From Micrasema longulum (lineage: Eukaryota > Arthropoda > Insecta > Trichoptera > Brachycentridae), in NCBI GenBank assembly GCA_022494885.1, contig JAGVSM010001145.1:1-64000 (forward strand): a DNA stretch of 64,000 nucleotides. Reading direction: 5' to 3'. This document shows, in pieces, positions 24,601 to 36,600 of the stretch (the stretch's first letter is position 1; each line of letters begins with the position of its first letter). The translations under genes were made by a program, and so were the position numbers. A model generated the notes under the pieces. The model did not search any database, had not been told where the DNA came from, and worked only from the letters and a program-made list of their open reading frames with translations.

Positions 24601-27600
24601 AATAAATATTGTTAATTGAATCGGCATTCACTTCGTAACACTTAATTATAAACTTTGTTATTAGTGTTACACATTTTTTTTTTTACAGGAACACTACTAC
24701 AGTTTCGGGAGAGCACTCCTCCCATCGACGGGTGATATAAAACTAATATAGTAAACACAGAATATTATTCACGATATCATAGAATTTAAACAAAAAATAA
24801 ACAAATTAAGCGTTCTTGTAAAATAATAAAAATTGTGTAACACTATAAAAAACATCGATTAAAATGAATGAATCGATTCGGACTTCAAACATAATATATA
24901 TTAATTGAATTCAGTTGCTATGAAAAAGTATTTATAGGTACTGTAATTTTATTTTCAAAATCATAAGTCGAATCCCTGTCCCATTATTATTTTCTATCTT
25001 AAATTTAAGGAACAAAATAAGATATGTACAATGTAATTTAACAAAACTATCAACATCCGATTTAAAACCTTATCACGAACCTTGACGTCACAAAAGCCAA
25101 GGCCAAACACGTCGCGTATTTCGAGTACCGTTTTTTTATTAAATTTCTTTTTTACATTCATGTATGAAAACATTTCTCCACAATATCCATATTGATTTTG
25201 AAAATACAATCAATTATTCTTAATTCATTTCATATATTTTTGTCGGTATTTGTAGTATGTGATATTTCCCTATTACTTTACACTTTGCCATTTTGATTTC
25301 AGATCCTTGGCTTTCCCAGCCTCAAAAGGTTGTGGTTCCCGGAAGTTCCACAACTGCAACGGTACAGAACCTGAGGCCAGCAAAGTCATATCACCTCAGA
25401 ATAATCGCTGAAAATCGGCTGGGAATGAGTGAGCCTAGCCAAGTTATACCGGTCACAACACTTGAAGAAGGTATTTTTTCATCAGTATTATTTATTTCTT
25501 AGTTCATTAATATAAAACACATTTTATAAACACGTGTAAACATTAATAAAATATACATTTAAATCAAATTATTCAAGAAGCAAGCGGCGTTGTCACTCCT
25601 GACACGCGATGACACACTTGCCATATCCGCCTAGATTATGCCATAATTATACTTTTGTAATTTTAAATAGATTTTAATATTGTTTAGATTGAGTGTTGTT
25701 ACATATATATACCCATTTACTCCAATCTGTTAGGGCTTTCATAAGCCTGTTTATTAACTTTAAGAAATATATACATGTAGAAATTTTAATAATTGAATTA
25801 TTGTAAAAAATTCATTCAAAACAATAAATGAAATACTAATAAAATATGCACCTAAATAAAACTTGCAAAATAAATTATTTATTAACGCCCGGGGGGCTTT
25901 TATATACACAGGGGTTATAAACAATTTCCAAATATAAAAATACAATTTAAATTTAACGATAAATATATTTTTTAAAACAAATGAAAGTACTAGAAAAATT
26001 ATTATTCAAAAAATTTAAAGAATAATTTTTTGGTCATCAGTGCGTTTGTTCCCGGGAAAATGAATTCTCGGGAACGAAAAAGTTAATTTATTATTCAAAT
26101 TGATTTATTAATATAAAAACGCATCTTATAAGTATTTCTTAAACCTAAGCAATCCAGTATTAAAAATGTCAATCTCTGTGTTTTCAATATTGTTGTTTAA
26201 ATAAAAACACCAACTTTTATAATACTCAAATAACTTGAACTTTCCAATTTGTCATTAACAATCTTAAATAAATACAACAGGCCATTTACGTTTCTTTTAG
26301 TTTCTAACGTTTTGAACTTAATGTGTTAAAGTACCTTTTCGTTACTATTCAGTGTGGAACTCAATTGACATTTCTGCGATAAAAGTCTGAAAATATTTTT
26401 TTGTATGGATTCAACAATAGATATATAGGTAATGTAATGTGAATTCCAAATGGTTGATCCATATTCCATTTTACTTCTTACTAGAGAGTTATACAATTTT
26501 ATTGAAGATTGGTGTTTTTTTAATGGTTTCGTTGCCCTATGGATGAATCCCAATATTTTCTGCGATTTATATTTTATGTTAGCCATGTGATTATCAAACA
26601 CAAATTTTGATTCTTAGGTAATTCCTAGATCACATATTGTATCCACATTTTTCAAGAAAACATTATCTATTAAATCCGAATAATATTTTTTCGTTTGAGT
26701 TTTGGTAAACTTTATTGTATAACATTTATCAACGTTTAAAAACATAATGTTAGAATTACACCAATTACTCAGTGTATCTAAGTAAATTTGCAATAGTATG
26801 TGGCAACTTCATTACACTAAAATCAGCCAGTACTTACCTACATACGGTTACTTGGCTAAAATACAATAAAAACAAACCTTTTTTTTCTTTTATTATATAA
26901 ATAAAACACGAATGATACTTTAATCCACAACTTTGGAATATCCAGTGACCGGTTTCATCGCTTTCGCGACATCTTCGAGACTGGTATCTTTATTAAAGAG
27001 TTAAATGTATTTATACAGAACAGAGGTAAGGAAAGATAATTCAAAGTTATATGTAAGTAAATTCAATAAAGTTATTTTTATCTTAAGGATCATTATCAAC
27101 AATTTTTCTTTGGGTTAACTTATGAATTGATATAGTGCTATTTTAATGAGTTTAAGTTAGCAATGAATTGATAGTAATGAATTGATAAAATTCTATTTTA
27201 ATGAGTTTAAGTTAGCAATGAATTGATAGTAATGAATTGATATAATGCTATTTTAATGAGTTTAAAATAGCATCATATCAATTCATTAGTTAACCCAAAA
27301 AAAAATTGTTGATAATGATCCTTAAGATAAAAATAACTTTATTTAATTTACTTACATATAACTTTGAATTATCTATCCTTACCTTTGTTTTGTATAGATA
27401 CATTTAACTCTTTAATAAAGATACTAGTCTCGAAGATGTCGCGAAAGCGATGAAACCGGTCACTGGATATTCCAAATTTGTGGATTAAAGTATCACTCGT
27501 GTTTTATTTACATAATAAATTACAATGAACTTCCATCAAGAATGTTCACTTACAAACTTGCAATTTTTTTTTCTTATTAATTTCCTACCTCACTCAATAA

Positions 27601-30600
27601 TATTAAGGTTTTTGTTCCATCCTGTGTTGATTTTATATTTTCATTTTTCGTTATCGTTTATTTCAACTTTTCTATGATATAATTTTGGTCCTTCGAGCCG
27701 GATAGATTAACAATATACCCTCTTTATTGCTATTGGTTTCCTTCCATATCGAATCATTTTTTAATTTATAAACCCAAACATTCAATTTTCCAAATTGAAA
27801 TTTATTGCAACACAGCGGGAAAACATTTTTGAGAAAAGAATAAGGAAGTCTAGGCATTGGCTTTTTAAGAAATCACTTTACGCACATTTACCATTATGCC
27901 AAAGTTTGAACATCCATATCCAGGGGTGCAGCCCAGCTGTGTCTACAATCACCTGAACTCACTCAAAATATTGATGATTTAATGTTTCAGCTGTTTTCAA
28001 AGAGCCTTAAATAATTGTTCTAGAAAATAAGAACCAAGCTTTCCTTTGGACTTAATATAAAATGTGTTCTCCTTTCTTTAGGTCTAATTTATAATTAAAA
28101 TTCTGAACACGTCTTAAATTGTTTTACTACCTATTCAGAAGTGAAACAATTTGAAACTTACTTTGATAAACAGAAATAATAAATGACGATTTTAATCTTC
28201 GTTTTGTTATTTTTCATTAGTGCCGAGTGGAGCACCTTTGGATATCAGAGCAGAGGCGAAGAGTTCTACCGAGCTGGTGGTTACCTGGGAACCACCACAA
28301 AGGGACATGTGGAATGGAAATCTTCTAGGATACTATGTTGGAAGCAAACAGGTTTATTCATTTTAACATTTAAAGGGACGTGGCGTGAAAAATTCAAAAA
28401 TATTATGTCATATTTCAAGGCGACATTTACAGTTCATTTCAAGCTATAGCCAAAAGATTTAAAGTATTATTAAACATTGTACGGCCATATTTTTTAGCTC
28501 ACCATAATACTTCAATTTTAAAAAAAAACACAAAAAGTTTTATTGACTTATTCTTCTTCTTCATCTTGCACTGATTGTCTCTATGTGTTCATGAAATGTC
28601 AAGAGTGCTCACAAATCTAACGCCCAGATCCTTAACATTCAATGTCGTATTAGATTCTGGTCATTCATTTTGTAGCGAAAAAAATAGTTTTTTGGGCCCT
28701 AGTGAAGGACGTGACCGAACACTTGGAAACATTTAACCTAAGTTTGTTTCGCCTTCCCAATTCAGATATATTAGATATATCCGCTTGGAGAAGACGAAAA
28801 TCGTCAGAAGTTGTCACCTTTAAGAATAGTTTTAAGTCATCCGCAAACAACAGAAAACGCGAGTTCAAAATTCCATTTTTAATATTATTAATGAAAATTG
28901 AGAACAACAATGGACCCAGGATTGAGCCTTGCGGGACACCCGAGAAAGTATGGAAACACTCTGACGCGAATAGACCAGACCGTAGGAGACGTATTGGTTT
29001 TTGTTTTGGAGGTAGCTTGCCATTAATTTTAACATACCATCCGAGTAACCGATCTCATACAGATTATTTAATAAGACATCATGGTCGACAGTATCAAATG
29101 AAAGAAAACAATTATTTTTTAATGTGAAAAATATCAATCCAAAAAAAAGAGACTGGAGAGGGTGTGTTTTCATATTGCTAAGTCTCCTCCTCCGACTCCA
29201 GATTCATAAAATAGGGGCGAGCTCTCTAACATGCTCAGGTTTAACCGGTGGTTTTCCGAGGACGCGGCTACTTTTACGACACAAATCATGACATTTATTT
29301 TATTTACATAGGTGGATGTGAACTTAACTAATGCTGTGTCGATGAGTCCTCAACAAAATTACAACTTCAAGACTGTAGAAATGGGCCAACATGGCGGAGG
29401 GCAGACCATTCTCGTGGGGCTGGAGAGGTTCAGTACTTACTCCATCATAGTCCAGGCCTACAACACTCGCGGTTCTGGGCCGGCTTCGCACCCGGTTACA
29501 GCTGTCACAATGGAAGACGGTAACTTATGACATATTGACCAAAAATATTTTAAGTAAAAATGCAAATATTTTTTAAGTTACATATTTCACATGTCATACA
29601 AATATTTTTTTTATTTCTCCTAATTTTCTTCAAACAAATGTTGATTCATCTGTTATAATATTGTTAGTTTACTTAATTTTATGTGGAAGAATACTAATTG
29701 CTATTAATTTTTAAAACAATAGTGTGTTTGCAAAATAACGTATTCAATAAAATATTTCTAAAGTATATAAATAATAGCATTTCTAATATTTTAAAATAAA
29801 ATCACTTTGTTTTTATGTACCAATTATATTTTTATAATTTGACAACCTACTAGTTTCGGCAATACCATGCCATAACATATTTTAAATTTTCACAGTGAGG
29901 GTAGAGTGGGCGTGGTTACGGGAGTAGAGAGGGGAGGGGGTGTAGCTGACGTCATAGTCCTTTATTTTATTATTGTATGTTATTATAAATGTTTCAATCA
30001 TTATTTTAGTTATATTTAATATGTAACCAAGTATGTATGAGTCTGCGAGGCTAATTCCGTGTCTAACCGGCCGCTGCCGTATAAAGGACAAATTGAGCGG
30101 AGCGTGTCAAGCTAGCGGCCCTTTCACGTCCACTCTAGTCGGCGCTCGATTGTGCAATGGAGGAACGGGGCGGGGGTCAGGGCTGATACGTTGGCTAGAG
30201 GGCGCCTATTTACGTTGGCCGCTCGGGAGAATACTTGGCAAGAATGGGGGGCCGGCACCATTCCCATACCTAAGTTAACCGTAGGGTCAGATTTTGTAAC
30301 CTTGTATAAATATGTGCACATGTGAAAAATAAAGACATCGATCGAAAATAGTAAACACTCTCTTTTAACTTTACTCTGCCCGATTACTTCGCCACTTCGT
30401 CTTCAGATCTTCACTGCACCTTTCCTGGACTCAGCCGAATCCAGAAGCGAATTTACAATCTGCTAGCCGCCACTGTCAGCCGACAGTATTTGGAATAAAT
30501 ATCCTTGCCGAGATTTCTACAGTCTCACTATTCTTTATACGAGGCGGAAACGCATCTCGTACAGGAGGTTTTTGTTTGGATTCATGGAGAGGAAACATAT

Positions 30601-33600
30601 TTAAAATAGGACTATTACTAAGATTTATTTGTTTATTAATAAAATTTTTATTTTTATTTACAGCCTTTCTAATCTCCAATATTTCAAAATAATTAAGTGC
30701 ATATTCTTTTTTGTTTGTATGTAAAATTTCGATGCCATCTTCAAAGTTGAATGAGTGGCTATTTGTTAGGATATGTTCAGCAAACTCAAAAAAAAAAATG
30801 TTTTTAAGACATCTCATATGTTCTTTAACTTTGGTTTTAAAAGTACGTGATATTTTCCATATATGGCACTTCAACTTGACAATTAGTAGCCAAAACTAGT
30901 TGGATGTCAAATTATAAAACTATAAGTGGTACATAAAAGCAAAGTGATGTTATTTTAATATATTAAATAATAATGTTCCACAAAGTGAGTGCTTCAAACA
31001 TCAAAAATAGCATTTCTAATTAGATTCTTAAAAAACTGCTTAGCAGTCTAAGGGTTAAATTACAAAAATTACACTAATTAGGTACCTAATTTTGAGCTTT
31101 CCTGAGTATTCGAATTTTAAATTTTGACAACTTTGACATCTTTGACACCTATTAAAAATTGAATTTGTTTAGATTCGCATCGTAAAAAATAAATGAAAGA
31201 CAATTATGTTTTTTTTTGTTTTTCGGAAGTGTTCAATGTTTTTGTTCAATACTGTTTTGCTCCCATTGAACATTTGTAAATATTGCATGTTTCTGACTAA
31301 TATTACCAAGAATGGTAAATATATATTTTTTTAAATTTCAAATTGTAATTTGGTAAAATGAGGAAGTTCAGTGTCTTTTTTTTCTTTTTTTATTTGTTAA
31401 TAGACTATTAAACTAAGCCAAAAAAAATAAATTTTTTTCATATTGTATTATCAGCGCTATGATTTTTCAAAGTTTTGGATTTCTGAAATAACTCCGCGTG
31501 AGACGTCAGAGGTTGTTCACTGTTAGTTCTTCCCATTGGTTTGTTTATGATAAGCTAACCGGATAGCCTTCACAGCTGTCACATCATTGGTTGGTTCTTA
31601 TGAACCAGTGACGTCATTCAAAGTAGTGCATTTTTATTAAAATATTTTTTTTTTTTGTACATTTTTAAGAAATTTTAAATTTCATGCTCTAATTTTTACC
31701 GAGCGCAAGAAAATATTTTTTGTATCCAATTTCCCGTAGGGCTAAAGTTCCTCATTCTGTCAATTTAAGATAAATTACTAAAAAATATTTGTGTTTCCAG
31801 TGCCCAGTCTTCCTCCCGATAACATCCACTGTTCAGTTGAGAGCTCTCAGAAGATTCAAGTGAACTGGGAATCTCCTCCTCTTTCGGGAAGAAATGGCAT
31901 TATCCAGGGATACAAAGTTTTCTATACTCCACTCCAAGAGTGGTATGGTAAGTGTAAATCGCGATTTTCTTTCTGCATTCAGAAAACAATCAAATCTAGT
32001 ATTTGCTAGGCCTAAAAAGTTTGTTTATTGTCCGAGTTGTGTTTTCCAGATAAAGAAGATCACGCAACCAAACAAACATCGCAGTTGAGGACAATGCTGA
32101 ATGGTTTGAAGAGATTCACCAACTATTCCATCTCAGTAGCGGGCTTCACGGGAGCTGGTGATGGAGCCAAGAGTCATCCCGTCTACTGTCACACTCAAGA
32201 AGATGGTATTTACCTAACATTATATATTTAAAACTGCATTGAGGTATATAACTAGAGTAAACATGAGGCCAATTGGCATATGTTTGATGAACGGACTTTA
32301 TTCTGTGACGAGCATTCTTCGGTTATTTTTCTCCTCGCAATTAAACTAAAATGCCTATATGTACGCTAAGATACTGCACAAATCGGTCTGGAAAAGCGAT
32401 GGTATAACCTTTTACCAATAAATAATATTCTTTTCGTAATTAATACTTGTTTAAAATAGCTATTTTAGTGTAAAAAAACGTCTTATTAATATGTTACCAA
32501 TTTGTGAGTAGTCTCTGTCCTGCTCAGTTAAGCTAGGGTTTTCTTCCTAGGAAAACGGTGTTAAATGGTGTTGATAACACCGTTTTCCTAGAAAACCACA
32601 CTCTAGTCACCGTTACGACGGCTGTCCACTGCATCACCGTTCACTACGGCCGTTAAAATACGGGCACCGCTGTCCTAGGAAACCCTAGCTTTAGTCAGGC
32701 GTATAGTCGTTTCACTAACGACAAACAAAGGTGCCGCGTATGCGGAAGGGAGTGACACACGGAATAGAACTTACAGTAGACCGATGTCAACAGTCCGTGC
32801 TTTTTACTGGACTACATGTTTTGCTCGCCAAAGTCGACGTGATTTGACGTGACGACAATTGTTTCCTCCGCTGGTCATTTCCCTTTCTTTAGGGACGACT
32901 TTTTAGCTCGGATTTGTATGGAGTGTTATCTCTTTATATTAAATCTCAATGAAAAACTGTTGCTTTTTTATATCTTGAAATTCATTATGTACCTACCTGT
33001 AATTTTGTTGCAAAAATATAAGATAGACGTGTCGTAGCCAGTGTGTCATTTTAGTTGGAACACATGTAGTCTTCTTCTTTTTCATTCCTTTTCCGCACCT
33101 AAAGGTGCATAGGGAACTGCATTGGTACACCAATCGCAGCGTATCTTGATCATTGTTGGTACATGACGGTAAGATGATCAGTCTTACGCTTCGAGTACCA
33201 GTCCAAGGACTATGAAATATTCAAGTGTGAAAACACCCTTTTAAATAAATATTTCTTACCCACCGTGTCAGGAATCGAACCCAAGATCTCTTGTACGGTA
33301 GGCAAACGCGCTGACCATTACACCGCGAGGCCGACAAAATAATAATAATTATCCAAACTTTAATATTATACTAAGGTTTATTAATAGGAATCCGGGTCAA
33401 AAATCGACCACCATGACAATACTAACAAAGTGTCTACCTTGTTTTATTTAACAATCTGACAGATGATAAAATAATCTAATTCTTAAATAATATTATTTGT
33501 GAATTCGCTACTTATTATTGTGAATTCGCTACTTACACATGAAATTAATGTGATCTCTTCCTATTCCCTCTTAATCCCAGCAGTATTTTGACACAAACAA

Positions 33601-36600
33601 ACGACACAACACGAGATAATTAAATTTAAATTGGCAGTTGCATACTAAGCGACGCCTACAGAGTAACAAATGGTGAAAACGTAAAACTACTAATTTATGA
33701 GTAGTTTACTCGGCTTTAATTTGATGCGTGTATGCGGTTTCTAAACTATTATGATTCTAAGCTTAGGTATCTAAAAACTTGTTACCAATAACCACCCCAC
33801 TAGTCACTGATTGATTGGGTTAAATTAGGTAAATCAATGATAATATGTATGTTATTTTATTAGTTTACAAAGCAAATCATTAATAAATATATTTATTATA
33901 TAGTTCCATCAGCTCCAGCAGATATCAAAGCAGTAGTCAGTTCAGCGAATAAGATCCTGGTGTCGTGGCTTCCTCCGTCTAGTGCTAATGGCATCCTTGT
34001 TGGATACACCTTCTACATGAGCATCATTGAAGATGGCAGAGAGGTACGGAAGAAAATATTTTACTTACAATTTACAATTCGAATAATGTGTGGGAATATA
34101 ATAGAATAATCCGATTTCAACCAGTACAGATCCAAAAACAGGATGTCAGGAAAAAATCAGTTGATTTTTTCTGATTCTCGGTTAATTATTTTCCAAACTG
34201 TTTTTATTTTAAAATCAGCCTTGCGAATTTCCGCATTGATAAAATTTGATTTAGATAAAGAGATATTCACCAAAGTTTAAATTGTTTTTTTATGAATCAT
34301 TACTATGATTTTTAAAGTTTTGTAATTTTGCATTCCACCTGTGACGTCAGTGGTGCTGCCATTTAAAAGTAGAACCCTGTACCCGGCGAAAAATGGCTAT
34401 TTATCAGGTATCCATATAAAATCTATCACAACACGTAACAATGCTATAACTTTTTTCTTGCACCACAACAGGGCAGAAGACTCAATTACAGTGATGAATT
34501 GCATCACCGAACACCCAGGCTTGAGAAAAATCACATTTAATTTTTATGTTCTCGAACCAGGAACTTTCCGTGTATGAGTCAAGCATCTTGAGTCACCACT
34601 ACACCATCAGGCCGCCATTGATTAATTATTGTTCAGATGAAATTGTGACGTTTCAAAGCAGTTCATTTTTTCATGCATCCTCCGAAACCGAAATCAATAC
34701 GTTTCACGTGGCTTATTTGCATCAATTTTTTTTATTACTTACTCAGGTGTTCCTCAAGGACCCAACCTGGGCCCATTGCTGTTCTCTATTTTTAACAATA
34801 ATATTTTAAAAATTGTAGTCAATTTACGTTCTTTATTATTCGCGGATGACTTGAAGCTATTTTTGAGGGTTAAAACCTTGGATGATTTTCGTACTATCCA
34901 GGCGGACATAAACGTATCTGAATGGGAAAGACGAAATAAATAATTGTTGAATATTTCAAAATGCTCAGTCATGTCTTTCACCAGGGCCCACAAAACGCTT
35001 TTTTTCCACTATAAATGACCAGAATCTTATGCGGAAGGTTAAAGATCTGGGCATCACTTTTGTGAGTTCCCTGACATTTCATGATTAGATCGAAACAGTT
35101 TGCAGTAGTTCGTTGAAGATGTTAGGATTCGTCTTGCGTACTGCCAGAGTTTTTGGTAATACACGAGTACTGAGAATTCTTTATAACTCGTTGGTGCGAA
35201 GTTGACTCGAGAGTGGCTAGATAGTTTGGGGACCGAGTGAGATGAAGGACTCTCTTATGGTGGAGAGGGTTCAGAAGAAATTTCTTCGGTTTCCCTACAT
35301 GAGGGAGTGCGGATATTATCCATGGCTTTATCCCACTGAGTTTCTCCAGGGTATCCTCGGTTACAGCAGTTTGAAGACCAGAAGGAATGTGTATTTAAAT
35401 ACGCACTTCTTTCGATTGTTGCCCAGTATTATTGACAACCCTGAAATTATCCGGAGCATTAGCTTTTATGTTCCCGACTTTAGACAGCGTCAGCATAGAC
35501 TGTTTCACATTCCAATATACAGGACCAACCAGCCAATGGTTATGCCTGTTGTAGGGCTATCTCTATGTTGAACAATATTACTTTGGACATTGACATTTTT
35601 CACGTCTCTGAAGCAGTTTTTTGTCACAATATTCTCTTACTTTTTTATCATATTATTCTCTTGATATTATGTTTACTTATGTGTTATTTATATATATATA
35701 TACATATATATATCTAATTTTACCTTATTATTTTAATTATTTCTATATGTATGAATTTATATATTTCATTTTGTAATGTACATAAATATAAATAAATAAT
35801 GTCTAAAATTGGAATTGAATTGAAATATGTGAGAAACTTTGCAGTACAATTAAATGTTGTAATTTTTACCCCATGTTATAAAACAGTTTCTGTATCTATT
35901 TTCCTGTAGCACTGAACTTCTTCATTGGCAAGAAACTTATGTGTAATTCAGAACGTTATCTACAATTCGATTAAAGAAAATCATTTTTTCAATGATGAAA
36001 CCACGTTGAAATAGATAAAATTTGATAGATGAGATTTTTTTAAAATATCCACAATATGTTTAGGAAGGAACACATAAACGAATCTTGTCTCCAAACACGG
36101 AAGCACACGAGACAGTTCGCCTTCAAGAAGCTGCCACTCATCAGTTCTGGCTCACAGCTTCTACCAAGATTGGGGAAGGAGACAGCACAAGAGTAGTTAC
36201 CATTCTACCTGGAGAAAAGGGTAATCAAATTGCATTATACTCATGCGGACTGCATTTAGATATGAACATTATCATACTATTTATGTACATATCTATTTGG
36301 TTTGGTCAAACTGCACAACTTGCAGAGGATGGTTTTTTATTTATTTTATTTATTGGGGATATCAACAGTAATACATATAAAAAAAATATAACAAATAAAA
36401 TATACAGAGAATAAAACCAATGACAGATATCCACAGAAATACATTAAATCCTCGTACAATACATGTAAGTGTGTTAGGGTGAGTGTAAATGTGTGAGGGG
36501 GTGGGTGAGTGGGTGTTATAATGGAATGACGGTGGACATGTGTGTAAATATTATTGCACAAGTGTCAAAAATATATAAAATATGAAGAATTAGATATAAA

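Larger units (their letters stand above)
26890..27519. repeat. Large inverted repeat of two Penelope-type ends
   Basis: Arms of about 256 bases (26890-27145 and 27264-27519) are near-identical reverse complements; shared words include ataaaacacg, tactttaatccacaa, ggaatatccagtgaccggtt and aaagttatatgtaagtaaat. Each arm carries gaagatgtcgcgaaagcgat followed by gaaaccggtcactgg, the hammerhead-like end typical of Penelope-like elements, so the structure is two such ends joined head to head. Confidence 0.85.
25471..28220 (+). other. Intron 4-5 of the Dscam segment
   Basis: 2.75 kb with a LINE fragment (26140-26810) and the large Penelope inverted repeat (26890-27519). 25870-25925 contains the LINE-UTR word acgcccggggggctttta, related to 44655-44680. 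The remainder is AT-rich without assignable features. Confidence 0.5.
29520..31800 (+). other. Intron 6-7 of the Dscam segment
   Basis: 2.3 kb with Penelope-type sequences (29790-29880 and 30476-30990), an LTR-like insert (29890-30475) and an intact MITE family A copy (31357-31756). 29790-29880 reversed and 30880-30960 share gtcaaattataaaa, ggtacataaaa and caaagtgat, so these are inverted copies of one Penelope-type end. Confidence 0.6.
32206..33903 (+). other. Intron 8-9 of the Dscam segment
   Basis: 1.7 kb; holds a foldback element (32531-32697) and a SINE (33072-33335). The remainder, including the GC-moderate 32700-32900, is unassigned. Confidence 0.5.
34044..36063 (+). other. Intron 9-10 of the Dscam segment
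   Basis: 2.0 kb, almost entirely a MITE family A copy split by a LINE insertion (see 34290-35930 and 34746-35815). A TA dinucleotide tract is at about 35690-35715. Confidence 0.6.
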
